DNA from: Climacteris rufus
Lineage: Eukaryota; Chordata; Aves; Passeriformes; Climacteridae
Direction of reading: 5' to 3'
Length of the DNA stretch: 64,000 nucleotides
NCBI GenBank assembly: GCA_013398175.1
Contig: VZRZ01004813.1
Location: 1,749,278-1,813,277, forward strand
The position numbers and the translations under genes are program-made. This document shows positions 47,551-60,783 of the stretch, one piece after another (the first letter of the stretch is position 1; each line of letters opens with the position of its first letter). The notes beneath the pieces are model-generated. The model did no database searches and was not told where the DNA came from. It saw only the letters and a list, made by a program, of their open reading frames with translations.

Positions 47551-50500
47551 TTAATCAAATTTCTCAGAGCTAGAATTCTGGTGAGAAAAAAATATATATT
47601 TTTCAATACCTCTGGAATATGAAGCATGTGAAGAGTAATATAATGCTAGTTACAATTTTTTTTTTTAATTGCTGATTATTGCTACAAGGAAGCAAGAATT
47701 TGGAGCCAAGCTGTTTTATTTTTTTCAGGAGTTAATGCATTAACTTGTGCCCTAAGAAAAAGTATTCATTTCTAGGATAGAGTCTAACTAGCAACTGCAT
47801 CATGCAGCTGACCAGCTGTTAGGTATGTGATAGTTACTCAGAAAATTTCTGATTATTTGGGTTTTTTTTTTTTCTCAGTGTTTCAAAGAAATATTTAAAA
47901 AGCAGCATCTCTGAATCTCTCATGTATGAGACACATTTCTGACTATAGGCAAGTATGTTTCTAGAAGCAGAAATAGTTAGAAGCTTTGATCTCTTTTAAA
48001 ACCACTGAAGGTAGTTTATCTCAATTTACACAAACATGGATAATCTTCCTGGCTTTAAATATACTCCAGCTGAGATCCTTCTTATGTCTTTAATGGATGT
48101 CAGGAAGTCTTTAATAGCTAACAACATAGTCCCCAAGCAACAAGAAAAAAGATCAAGTAGCTCTGTAGTGGTCATAGTTTGTAATTGTGTAGCATGGTGG
48201 AAATAATGTTAAGCCGTGAACCTCAGTCATGGAACAGAGCTACCAGCAGCTCTGATGTGCTGCTTTGCATGAGCATAAGCAGGAGAAGAAAAAGAAACAA
48301 ATATTTCCTAGGAGCTCAACTTTTCGAAGTACCTATCAAGCTCTTGTCTATCTTCAAGACTGCTGCCTTTAAAAGCCATTTTCATTCCTTTTTATACCGT
48401 TTCTTCCAAATGGACTCGCAAATGGTGTCTTATTCCATACAGTCATCTTTTGCGGTAAGACCACTTGTAGGGACAAATCCATCTATCCTGAATCAGGCTA
48501 GCAGCAATCAGCCAGTGGCGTGTTACACCTCCCATGTAAACCTCTGCAGGCTCTGCTGTGAGCACTTTGTCCTGTGCTGCTTCAGACCTCTGTTCCATAG
48601 ATTCAAGTGTCATGGTAGTTACTTGTACAGGCTGTGCAATAACAACTTTGAAGAAGAATAAGAAAATTAATCTCATATTAATCTATTATCTACTATAATT
48701 GTGCATTTGTTGCTCACCACTGTTGTATCTAAACATTTTAATGCATTTGTCCTCACAAATCCTTTGTGTTATTTATGTTTCACTTCTAGTCAACCACTAG
48801 GAAAATTAATGTACTGCAAAATTAAAGCATCACATCCTGACAAATTCTAATGGAAACCATACTGTGGGACAAAAGACCATAGAGAACATGCAAACCCTTC
48901 CCTTGTGAAGCTGATATAAGACCAGGCAGGATTTTAGTCTCTAAACCCAGTGAAAATTTTCAGACTTTCAAAGAAGGGGGCAGGCAGCACTGCCTCTGCC
49001 TTTCCTCTCTCTCTAGGTCTTCCCAGGCAGCAAGGCATGAATATTGTGTGTGAGGCTCTCCAGATCCAGACAACGCTATGTGGGTCAAAACTGTGGAGGG
49101 TTAAAGAGGGAAGGCATTCAAATACTCCCAAAGGCATTCAAGAGTTGCATGGCAGAAGAGCTCAACTCCACTCCCTGGGTGCTGGACATTCAAAGTGCCA
49201 CAGTGAGGTATTGGCACAATAAAAGATAAAGGGAAGGAAACAATGGACTTCATAGATCAGTGGACTTAAGCACCTCACAAAGAAGCCTAGTCCTGACTGA
49301 CTAGAAGCAGAGTTATGTAAGAAATAATTTTTGAAGTTTGAAATAAAGACATGCACCCATTGTGGGGTCAGGGACACCACACGACAGCTTACATATTGGT
49401 GTCTCTGAACCACTCCAGGACTGGAAACAGCAGAAGCATTCTGGAAAGCAAATATTCATCTCTATAACAACAAAAATGAAAACTTTGTGTGTTCAGTCAA
49501 GTCCTCACAAACCAAACCTAGCAGGGAGCTTCATAGGATATTATACAATAAAATTCAATACAATAAAAATCAATTTCCTGTATGACTTCTGCTTTTTGGA
49601 ACTGTTCATCTGTTTGTGTGACATTTCTTACTGCTCCCAAGTGCACCGAGGGAGGTATCTTCCCATGCTCCTTTACAACTCTTTCCACACTAGTTCTAAC
49701 TCAAACAAACTAGTTCCAAACAACCTCTCAGAGTGAATTACAGTGCAAAAGAAGAACAACTCTTGGAAAAATCATTGCAGTACATGTGAATTAACAAAAG
49801 AGTGTGTGAGCCTTGCTGCCCAGTCTTGTAAAGAAGCCGCCTATCAGAAATTATTCTCTCTGATGACTGGAAAGAAGAAAAACTCATGAACAATCAGGAC
49901 TACCCTCTGCTTTTGGTGCAAGACTCCTGTTAGCTCTTTAGGCAAACAGCAGCTGAAGTATTTGGATTTGTTCTATATTTCTTCCTTTCAAGTGATCCTT
50001 TCTGATTTTCTGTTGATGACATATTCTCTTTAAAATGTTTCTCTAAATTATGATTCCTATACTTTCTCTACCTAAACATCCAGATAGGTGTGTTTCCCTT
50101 TCTTCAAATGTCTGGGAAGCGAAATACACAACATCCTGAGACAGAATTTTATGCTTGTTTAATGCATCTCTGCCTTCCCCCTCCACATACTCAATCTAAA
50201 ACACTCCAGCAAAAAATCAAAATTATTTCTCCTAGTTCTCTTTAAGGAACACTGGTGCTAATTTCTTATTAAAATTTGCCAAATAGGTACCAAATTTATT
50301 AGTACTCTGACTTTAAATTATTTTTTAGTTCTGAGTATTGCGTGTGTGACAAATATAAAGCTACATATATGTGAAAGAATCAACAGAGAGAGTGACCTAA
50401 TTTTGGGGAAGTCCAACTTTGGGCTTATGTAGTAATTAGAAGTGACTGATCATTACTTTGAAAAGCATATTAGTTTATTATTGTAACATTTGACAAATAA

Positions 50501-52334
50501 AATTTGAGTAGTTTGTTGAATAATGAAAGAAACATTAATTAGAGCGTCGGAAGAACAATGGAATTTGTTCTCCAAATGCATTGTTCAAGAAGTAATTTTT
50601 CAGTCAGTGTTAGAGGTGATATTGGGCAAAGTACAGGACAAAATATTGTTCATTGTTAAGGAGTGGTTTTGTATTTCTGCTGTTTTGCAAATTTGTCATT
50701 CTGCTGTGTATTTGAAAATTCGGTGAACAGAGCCTGAGGCTGTCAAACTTTGTTCTGAGCTGATCATTTTTCATCTGGTCTCAAGATGGTTTTATAATTC
50801 CAAAAAAATGCTAAGACTATTACAGTTTCAAAAAGGTTATTTGCACACCAGCTGCAGAAATATCATGTGTTTTGCATGTTTCTGAAAACACTTTCAGTAT
50901 CAGGTAAGAAGAAAACCGACCATGAATAATTTGTGTTCATCCTAGTGTAAAATGTCAGAACAAAAGTCAAGAAGTGCAAGGTGCTCCCCTAACACATTCT
51001 GACATTAACAATTTTTGATTTCATGAATATGTGCCCTATAGCATATAGATTTTTTTCCCCCTTTCTTTGTTTCCTTGTACTTAGGTTTTTTCTCTTACTT
51101 AGCACTCATCCATGGGAAGAGGATTACATTTCCAGTCAATTTTGTAAGCTGTTTTAATCAGAGAACTTGATTCTTGGAACTTCTGTAATTTATCTGGTGG
51201 TTGCTTGTCATACCCCATGAAGAGTAGAGATTGAACACCTGCTCTAAAGGCTGATAACCAGCATATTCGTGATTTAGTTGCTGGCAGAGCCAGTTCTGGA
51301 CTTCTCAGCAAACAGCGACATTTTCCTCCTCAAGAACCTGACAACCATAGGTGTATGATGTGTTGAATAAAATGAGGGGTAGAGTATAGATGGAAAAACA
51401 TCTGCAGAGTCTTGTAACTTTGACCACATTTAGGGGCACAGGGAAATGGAGGGAAAAGGGACACTAGACAGGATGGTCCTCCCCTAGCTGTTACCACTGA
51501 CCTAATAATTCCTTCCATAACCTTTTGGAAATGATGGCCATAGCTACACTGAGCATTTAGACTTCAACAAATTTAAGCAGATGACTTTCTTTACACAGTT
51601 ACATGCTTCCCATATTAAGAACTAGTGCTGTTCAGCATTGAGGCTGAAATACCTGATTTGGAAGAAGTGCTTTCCTTTTGTGATGCTTCTCTGCCTTTGG
51701 CAGTTACTAACCAACATAGATAGTTTTGATCATCTTCATTGAATCTATAAACCTCTTCTACATATTTCTGGCAGCCTTTGTTCCTGCATATATTACATCA
51801 TCTTTCTTGAGTATTGCAGTTGTATCAAGCCTCAGCTTACACTAGAAAACCTAAAAGAGTGCCCTTTGAAAACATAATCAAAGTGATTAACTGTGTACAA
51901 GTGACAGGAGAAGACACAAACGTTGAAAATTAGTGCTCAGCAGAAAACACACTTCATCTTCTCTCCAACAAACTATTGAACATGCTTGTCTGAGTATTCA
52001 CCAGCTTGACTTCTGCAATTTCCCTCTCCCAAGCTTAATCTCCTTCTTATTAAAACAGTAGCTGATACTGGACAGAGAATTTCCCTGCAAGGTCTGAGCC
52101 TTTTCACAAGGCAGAGGTATCACTTGGGACTTTTTGACTGCTATAGGAAGCATCCTTTAGATGTCAAGAGATCTGTGTATCATTGTTTCCAGTTGGAATG
52201 ATCTTTAAACAGCAGTCCCGATCTTCCCTTCTTCATTTTGCTGAACTACCTCTTTACTTAATGCAAATGGAGAGGACTTAAGAGATGAGGTCTATTTGTT
52301 CTGGTCAGGTCAACATATTTTATTTTTAAAATCT
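47551..52334. other. unique AT-rich DNA, no gene seen
   Basis: No gene is supported. The longest frame, 48185-48661 plus (158 codons), is opposed by a 77-codon minus frame and has no recognisable domain, splice context or family match. Frames of 124 and 90 codons at 48950-49736 are similar. Nothing else was recognised. Confidence 0.5.
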
Positions 52335-52577
52335 CCTTCTTGTTCTTCTTGTTCTTCTTGTTTTTCTTGTTCTTCTTGTTCTTCTTGTTCTTCTTGTTCT
52401 TGTTCTTCTTCTTCTTCTTGTTCTTCTTCTTGTTCTTCTTCTTGTTCTTCTTCTTGTTCTTCTTCTTGTTCTTGTTCTTCTTGTTCTTGTTCTTCTTGTT
52501 CTTGTTCTTCTTGTTCGTCTTCTTCTTCTTCTTCTTCTTCTTCTTCTTCTTCTTCTTCTTCTTCTTCTTCTTCTTCT
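52335..52577. repeat. TTC/TTG polypyrimidine tract (GAA/CAA on minus strand)
   Basis: For 243 bp the plus strand consists of TTC triplets interrupted by TTG. From 52335 to about 52516 G appears periodically, giving TTCTTG, TTCTTCTTG and TTCTTCTTCTTG higher-order units. From about 52517 to 52577 it is pure (TTC)n, about 20 units. The minus strand reads GAA/CAA, which explains the Glu/Gln-rich frame there; the plus frames read Phe/Leu or Ser/Cys. Confidence 0.97.
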
Positions 52578-54729
52578 AACATTGGTTAAAATCTTGAGGC
52601 TGACATAGAATACAGCTGAACAAGAACTGTTCTGTGCTTTTTACACACACAACCATTTCTTAGCCATAACAGAATCAGAAATGCCACAGATTATTAATAT
52701 CAAAAGGATACTTTTATAGCCTGTATTATTGTTTACTATTAAGTATTATATATGTATTATTACATATTATTATATTATAACCTGCATCATGCAGTAACAC
52801 AATAATTATGTAATAATACAGTAATACTGTTATAATAAAATATATTGCCAGAATTGCAACTGGTTGATTTGATGATGTGATAAACTGCAGGTTATACACA
52901 ATATACACTCAGATTTCATGCAAATATAAATCAAATTATAAGACTTGACGCATTTGTGATATCTTACATCACAGCTGGCTTTGCCTCATGTGACCAGTTA
53001 AAAAGAACAAAATGATTCTTTGTTGATCTCATGAAACAAGTCATGAGCTACAAGCATGTCAGCCTTAAATTTGCAGCTAGGTGGTACTACAATTTTGATT
53101 TTGCTGATGCTCAGCAAGTCTCTACTTTGTATAAATAAAGCTAAGATAGAGATTATTTACCATGTTCTGACACTCTACAATACCTAATGTGAAAATACAT
53201 CAATTCTCAGTACACCTCCTTGCATGTAAGTATAAACATTATTACAACCACCAAAATATATGAAAAATTTTGTATTCATGCCTGTTTCATCAATATGGTC
53301 CATTATTTAGTTCTGAATATTAAATATTTAGCACAATATTTAGTTCTTTGACCCTAGAGTGTTATCATCAACAGTCGTTTTTACTATAAACCAAGTTCTG
53401 TCCAGCATTAGTTAATGCTTGTTTTGAAATGTCAGCTGCTTCTGCCATGATAGGGGATAAAAGTCTTCATACTTAAACAATTCGGGTGCTTCTGGTTTCA
53501 AAGAAAAAACTGTAAGATGAAAACTAAATAAGTGTATGAGTTTCTATATACAAGTCATAGCTTTTTTTAATACTCATTTATGAGATTTGAGTGCTGTGCT
53601 TAATGCAACCCACGTGTTTTCCTAGTAACACCATGTTCTCATTAAATTTGAATAGTAATTGAACCAGTATTTTGTGAATTCCATTTATTTTACACAAAAA
53701 CATATTCCTGTTTCAATATAAACTATTTTGTTTAATTATTCCAGTATGTTTGGTCATTAAAAAATTAAAAATTAAATTTCACCACGGTATCTGAAACATC
53801 ATAATGTTTGCTTTCCTTTCCCTTCACTTGATCTGCTAAACAGCCCTATTTGAAGCAGATTATTAAGAAGGATGAATAAGACTGGATGCTTACTTTGAAA
53901 ATTGACTCCAGCTGCTTTCCTGTGGTGATAACTTTTGTTATCTCCTATGGTTTCTTGTTCAAACAACAAAAACAAATTGCTTAAATTCTTTCATTAGTAC
54001 TTCCACTGCCACAAGCTTGGGCAAAAAATATTTTGTAGCCTCCATGGTAAATTTTTTATAGCAGCAATCTGTAGGTTTTGTACACAAATATGAAAGTTTA
54101 ACAATGTCAAAATGTTTGGAGAATTGAAGAGAACAACATCCAAGAAGAATAAGATTATTGCATTTCTGATGTCTTCTACCATACGCTGGCATTACAGTGG
54201 CTAGAAATGTTCTGATATTTGAGGTGTCTGAAGTTTTGTTCCTGTGTCCATAAAAGGTAGAAACAAAGCACAGCCAAAGCAGGGCAAGGGTTCAGGTGTA
54301 GCTGCTCACTAGAAAATGTCTGAGTGCCAGAGACCCTGCCACCCTTTCCTGTCCAGTCACAGACTGGAGATGCATCTCCTTCTTTACTCATAACTACTAA
54401 AGAAGCTGAAAAGCACCTGAGTACCTTTATCCTCAGAAGCAAATGCTGGAGGAGATGAGAGAGATTCTTGAAGGGTCAAACATGCTGCCACTTCTGGAAC
54501 AAACAAGCTATAAAGTGGGCTTGACTCAGTCATCATCCTAAATTGTAGGTACTCACTAGTTTGTATGCCATTGCTATAATAACCATGCTGATGTTTCAGG
54601 TACTGATTTTGTACATTTTATAAATAAAGTTATCATGAGGTGGTCTGGAAAGCTGTCTCGTTTGCAGAGATGCTGGGTATCTTGGTATGAACAACTCATC
54701 AAGAGAACCACTCTGGTTGAGGGGTTTTT
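52578..54729. other. unique AT-rich DNA, no gene seen
   Basis: No gene is supported. Bases 52726-52850 are extremely AT-rich (TATTAT/AATAAT text), giving a spurious Ile/Tyr-rich frame. Other frames are under 90 codons. Confidence 0.5.
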
Positions 54730-55016
54730 GTCTGGGTTGTTGGTTTTTTTTGTTTGTTTCTTTTTTTTTTTNNNNNNNNNNNNNNNNNNNNNNNNNNNNN
54801 NNNNNNNNNNNTTTTTTTTTTTTTTTCCTTTTGTGGTGGGGGGACAGGTTTTGGTTTGGTTTTGGTTTGGGTTTTTTGGAGGGGCAAGGGGGGTTTCTTT
54901 TGGTTTGGTTTGTTTTTTTTTTTTTATTTGGTTGTGTTTTTTGATTGTTTTGGGGTTTTTTTGTTTGTTTGTTTGTTTTTTGTTTTTTTCTTATTATCTT
55001 TTTTTTTCTTTTGTCC
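54730..55016. repeat. T/G-rich low-complexity region with assembly gap
   Basis: Long T runs with G and GG interruptions (TTTTGG, GTTTG) flank a run of 40 N. Very little A or C occurs on the plus strand. Frames through it are Phe/Gly/Trp/Val-rich artefacts. Confidence 0.93.
54772..54811. other. sequence gap, 40 N
   Basis: Forty N lie between two T homopolymers. The true length of the missing sequence is unknown. Confidence 1.
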
Positions 55017-58000
55017 CCTAGGTTAAACAAAACTAGTCAATTTGAAAGAATACACCTAGTCTAGAAATTTGTAATGCCATTAAATGCCTTATGTCTTGAC
55101 ACAGTGTACAACAAATTGGATTAACTTTTTTGTCCCATATTTGGGTGTATTTCATTCCCATCTGCTTATTTTCTTTGATGTTCCCAGTAATAACTGCCAG
55201 TCACTTGGGTCTCTTAGCTATCATCCGCACAAATAAAACCTGACACTGCTTTCATAAAATAATGTCAATAGTATATCAAATTCTCCAACATATTCCCTGC
55301 ACAGCTGCACCAAGTGACAGAAGTAAAACTGCCTTTAAACATAATTTACAAAATCATAAGAGGAGCTCCTTTTAAAAGCAAAGCTTAGCTAACTTGTAAA
55401 CAAGATGACAAATCATGAGCAGATTGGTTTAGGCTTTTATTTCCCACAACAAGAAAGGTCATGAGTAATAATTTTTTTCTCATCTGGCACCTCCTTACCA
55501 GAGACAGCAATATAAAAAGTGAGAAAAATCAGTGAAAAGACTTATCACTAAAAACAAAAATAAGGTTTTATGCCTGCCACAATTTATAAGCATTAATATA
55601 GGGGCAGAGGGAGAGAGATCCAAATGCTTTACAAACGTGACAGGCTTTATTCTCCTTTCTATCTGATATCTGCTCTTTCTTCTTGAGTACAGACACAGTT
55701 TAAGCATAGTCACTGTTCTATTTGGGATCTTCTAAAGCCTAACGTATTCTCCCCACAGCTGGAGAACAGGCATGTCAGTTTAAACTTCTTTCACAACTTC
55801 TTTGTCTAGCATAATATCACATTTTTGTAAATAAAAAAACACCCCAAACCCCAAACAAAACTACCAAAAAAAATCCCCAAACCGCAGCAAAACATCTGAT
55901 TTGCTCACCTTTATTTCAGATGAAATACCGTTATGTACAGTAGATGATTTTAGCAGATATCTTAGAATCAGCCTGAATTTTGTCAGTCAAGTGTCTTTTC
56001 TGAGCCAAATTATCTTTTATACTGAAAAAAAGATAAAAAATTTCTACACTTAGGCTTTCTGAAGCAAATATTATTACAGAGGCCTTTGTAAATAAACAAC
56101 AATTACTAAAAGATCAATTAAATGCTCCAAATGACTAGACTATAAGTTAAAAATTTTGAAACCTAAGACATATTTTGGTGTATGTAAAAGAATGTGTATG
56201 TATTTTGTATGTGTAAAGTAACTTTAAGCCATGAACAAGTGATCTAATTAACTCACTGGATAACATTAAATGCTTGGAAAATTTTGAAACAGCAAAGATG
56301 GTACAGTAAAGACATGCAACACAAGTTCATAAGGATGATGGCCATTTGCTTCCACTTGAACTTAAATTGTCAACTCTCAGTTGGTATATTTTAAAGGAAT
56401 CTGAGAAAACAAATTTTTCAAACCACAAATATTAAAATCCAGTTTGGTACCAAGTACTCACACACAGACCAGCATCATTATCTGTGTTAGAAGTGGAGGT
56501 GAGGGAGCACTGGCTGCATCTCTCCATTCCACTGCACTTGTAATGTAAAGAAGCATTACAATATTTTGGGCTAACCACTAGATATGTTATATAGGCATGT
56601 TTATCTCAGAAAATATATTCAGATGTATAGACATAAATTACTAAAAAGATGTGGAGTAGGACTGTTACAATGTCTGCTGAGTAGCTACTCAAAGCAGTCT
56701 TGACTGTGGACCATATACTACAGCTATACCTAAATATTATTTATTATTTTTAACAGGAAATTAACTTGACTTTTTCTTTATGAAGCAAGAGTTTCTGAAA
56801 GAATAAGAAAGCATGTATGAATACTAGAAGAATGTACAGTAAGTCCTGCCTGTGATCTCCTCACTGGCTTACAAAACTAGCTCGGTGATGATGTCTTGCC
56901 CTCTCCTAAGGATCTGAAGATGTAACATCCCAGAACAGGATGGAACATCCCTGGAACCTTCTAGAACATTCATGTTGTGAAGCAGTTCTGATCTGCCTCT
57001 TACACTATGAGTTCACCAGTCACAGTGAGACCCTGGTCTTAGTTTGAGTTTCCTTACTTCACTGAAATGTAAATAATTAATTGGAATAATAATAATAAGC
57101 AACTTGCTAACTGCTACTCATGACCAAGAGAGAATTTGAATTTAGGTGAAAAAATAATATTCCAGGAGCTCACATAAGCCTTTGAGAGTAATACACACCT
57201 CACCTTTAATTTGTAAGGTGATTACTTACACTACAATATGCCATATTTATAAAGTCAACAGTTAAGTAGTATTTACAGTGACAAAAGAAGGAGAATACAA
57301 AGAATGCTTGTTTGTAGAAGTGTCTTGTAATGTTGAGATTTACCAACAATTCAGCATTGTGAACACAATGAAAATCAGTGAACAGTCATGACGAAGAATT
57401 TCTGTATGGACTGACACCTACACAGAGGTTTCAGCAGATGTTCCTTAGCTCCTAAAAAGTACTTTATGAGGTAACATAACTCGTTTTGGTTATTTTGCTG
57501 TTCTCTTTCTCCAAAACTGGGCAGAACACTGTTGATAAACTCCGTATTTCAACTATAAACATGACATGTTCTCAGTATGAATTGGTGGAATTACAGTGAT
57601 CTGTTACCTTGGAACAATCTACATCCTGAAGCCCAACAGACAACATTAATCTTGATTGGTTGGCTCAGTTAGGGATCGTGACTCCAAAATTTATTTCCTT
57701 CCCTCCTTTCAAGGGATGAAGTAATTTTGCGTAAATTTTGAGCTGATGGCATAATTTTTCTATATAGCCAGTGAGATTTGGCAGTTGTTCTATGCTTTTT
57801 TTCTCCTCTTGAGGAAGAACAGAAAGACAGTCCTGTTAATAATTTAGAATATATTAAAGAAGCCGGAAAGGAAACCTGTGAATTTAGAAGGCAAAACAAT
57901 TCTTCTGTAAAACAGTGTAAAATACTGCAGCTGGGCTTTAAAATATTTGTCTCTGAGGTGTGGCTCTTTTTGTCTCTGAAGTGTGACTCTTTCTTTTAGT

Positions 58001-58933
58001 CTTTCCTTAACAGCTTCAGCATCCTGTGGTCCATGAGAAAATAACTCAATACAGGTTGGTAGGACAGGATCATTCTAAATTCTAGGATCTCCACAGATAG
58101 GCCAGACAGGCTCCTGTCAAGCATGGAATGAGCTAGGAATAGCACATTCTGTCTATGGGCAGAGGATGAGAACTTGATGACCCTCCTTTCCAAGAGCCTC
58201 TGGCTGGTATGATGCTGTTGCTTGGATGGTATGATCTGTCTTCACTGCTTAAGCTTCAACATATTCCTTAGGCTTTTGATAATAATAAATATCAGTAGAA
58301 CTTTCTAAGTGATATTTGCTATGCCTGCCTTCCTCGAGAAAGCAACAGCAGTTCTCATATGTTAGTGGTGCAGAGAAAATAAGGAAAGCCTGAAGATGTA
58401 TATTAGGTGAGTTACTGTCCGTACACATCAGGTGGTTCATGAGAGCTGGGCAAAGTTTAGACTTCAGAAAAAGAAAAAAGCTTCTCAGTACTACAAATTC
58501 ACAAGTTAGGTAGAAATTGGTGTGCGTTTAATAAATATCTACCTGCTGGAACTGGCCATGGTTAGATTAATTAAAGTTCATGGCACTAAAACTATCCTTT
58601 TAAGCTCTCAGCATCTTTTTGTACAATTGTTCTGTCAGTGTCTTTTAGTTGCAGTCATTCCTATCACAATGTTTCTCTGTGCTATGTGAACTCTGTGGCT
58701 AGTCTTAAGAGGTTTTTTTAGTAATTGGCAGCTTAACACATTTCATCATTATTATTTCCACTATTGTAAGATCTAGCATAAAAGTCACACACAAAGCTGC
58801 TGTTATTGTTTTCAAGCTTTTTCTTTTTCTGTAACTTGTCAAATATGGCCTGATTTTGCAAAAAGCTGAATGTCACACGCAGCCTCTGAGGGTTGAAAAC
58901 TCCTTCTAGGCATCCAGTTGCATCCAATAGAAC
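55017..58933. other. unique AT-rich DNA, no gene seen
   Basis: No gene, RNA or dated repeat is recognised. Frames are under 77 codons. A short (AAT)n run lies near 57084-57099. Confidence 0.5.
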
Positions 58934-58938
58934 ATGAC

Positions 58939-59812
58939 TGTCTCGGTTTTGAAAGACAGGTGTCTGCTGAGAGAGGTTGAACCCTCACTTAGGACAGAGA
59001 ATGTGATTTCCCCTCCCTCCGAATTATTTTAATTTTGAAATCAAGGGCTTTCAGGCAAAGATATGGGAAAAGGAATAACAGTCCTTTACTAGTATTTATA
59101 AACAAGCAATAACAATAATAACAATCATAAATAGAACCAGAAACCAATAGCAGATGACTTTCCCTTGTGGTGTAATCACGGTCGAAAAACAGCAGGGGGC
59201 GCTGTTGAGCTCCCGGCCGGCCAGGGCGGTTGCGATGACTCCCGAGCGGCTGCAGGTGGCGCTGTGGCGCAGGGTCAGGTCAGCCTCAGGCAGCTGGTAA
59301 TGGCGGACAGGCTGGAGAGCAGCCAGGCAGCTCAGAGCAGCAAAAAAACAGGGCGGCAGGGGCAGGAGCCGGCCCTCTCTCCCCAGCTAGCCAGCGAGGC
59401 AGCAAGGATTTCTGCAGTCACAGCAGACGCTGCGGTCTTGTGCGGCAGAGGGGGGCAGGCGGCAGAGGCAGCCGGACTCTCCCGGCAACTGCTGCGAGAA
59501 AATGCAGCCCGGGAAGCATGCACTTCCCAGTGGCAAAAAAGTTGAATCAAAGCTCACCCAGCCAGGAGAAGAAAGAACAGGGATTGGATTTGGATTTCCT
59601 CTGGTCGCAGCCAAAAGCAAAGAGCAGCCTCTCCTCTCCGTGTCTGAGCCGAGAGAGAGAGTCTGTTCCCACCGCCGGCTCTTCCCTTACCTGCCTCGCC
59701 CAAGCACACCTTTTGTCTCTCACAAAAGAGTTGATGGCCCTAATCACCCATCCATTTGTTGCTTAGTAATAGCGATGGAGAAAAATTCCAAGGCATCCCC
59801 CAACCTCTGACA
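58939..59812 (-). mobile_element. complete solo LTR, minus orientation, passerine-type
   Basis: The left end TGTCTCGGTTTTGAAAGACA and right end CCTCTGACA give TGTC...GACA terminal inverted repeats over 874 bp. ATGAC (58934-58938) and ATGGC (59813-59817) match 4 of 5 and are the likely target duplication. The left part (58939-59105) matches my memory of a common passerine LTR written in reverse, with a degenerate poly(A) signal (CTTTAC near 59083, typical copies TTTATT). The centre (59175-59700) is strongly GC- and CpG-rich (GGCCGGCCAGGGCGG, GCAGGTGGCGCTGTGGCGC), which is why frames up to 126 codons stand open on both strands. No internal retroviral genes occur. I read it as a solo LTR whose U3 starts at 59812. 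Confidence 0.82.
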
Positions 59813-59969
59813 ATGGCTTCGACAGCAGCAGATTGACCTATAAGCAAATTACCATAAATCATAGCATATCCATTGAAAATGTTCATCGGTAGCTGTATAA
59901 TTGTAAAACATCATCTGAGATTAGACAGAGAATTAAACTGTATACATAACTTGGCTAGTCTCCCAGAAC

Positions 59970-59997
59970 AAAAAAAAAAAAGAGAGAGAGAGAGAGA
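59970..59997. repeat. A-run followed by (GA)n
   Basis: About 12 A are followed by eight GA units ending GAGAGAAAG. Confidence 0.95.
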
Positions 59998-60783
59998 AAG
60001 AATACAGATTCAAGGCACTTCAGTTAGACATTGAGAATATCGATCATACTTTTATAAAACAAATTCTGCATACCCTGTGAAAAACAATTAAGGCATCCAG
60101 GATGAATTGTAGCACAGTAGTACATCTCATATTTAGCTCTGCCCTGATTTACTGCCCTCCTGAAGGTAATGTAGACTTTCTAGAATGTTTCTTTTCACCT
60201 TATACTGGTAAGCTATCATTCACGAGTGTTTTTGCTTTTGTTCATTGCAATCAACTCCTTGCATCCTCAACATCAAGTGCATCAAGTGCTAGCTACCTGA
60301 GGCAGAGCTTTTCAGTCTCCTCAGTTAACAAGTTCTGTGGCTGCTCTCATATAAACTTCCCTATTGTGTGCACCCCTGATAATTTCTCTGAGTTTCAATG
60401 ATTTATGTAAATAAGTCAGATATTAAAATTAACCATCATTCATGTATAATTCTGCACATATACCTGCATAAATACATATTCCTAGGCTTAAAATACATCA
60501 GTTACTTCATTAATATAACTGACGGCATAACAGAGACCCATCACTCATTTTGAGCTCATTGGTTTAACATGCCTCAATTTAAAGTAATTATTTTTGCCCT
60601 TTCTGTTCTGCTGTGGTATTATCTATTCATTGGAGATACCTTCTACAGTTGCCAGTGTTGGAAATAAATACTTTTTCCATGTATTTATGTTTGCTGCACA
60701 TATTCCAGAAAAATACCTTATCTGCTTTTTCTCTTTCCTTTTTCCTGTTCTGTGTTGTGACCCTGCTTTCTCCCCTGTCACAA
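59998..60783. other. unique AT-rich DNA, no gene seen
   Basis: No gene is supported. Frames are up to 99 codons (60102-60401) without domain or splice evidence. Confidence 0.5.

Noticed and set aside
48185..48661. 158-codon plus-strand open frame, Cys- and Ser-rich, opposed by a 77-codon minus-strand frame
   Set aside because: By a rough estimate one frame of this length is not surprising in 64 kb of both strands. It shows no domain, no signal peptide and no clear splice context, and its opposite strand is also open.
52296..52589. Ser/Cys-rich plus frame and Glu/Gln-rich minus frame
   Set aside because: Direct translation of a TTC/TTG repeat; no non-repeat residues support a gene.
59165..59810. 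Several overlapping frames of 60-126 codons on both strands
   Set aside because: All fall in the CpG-rich centre of the LTR at 58939-59812, where stop codons are rare by composition.
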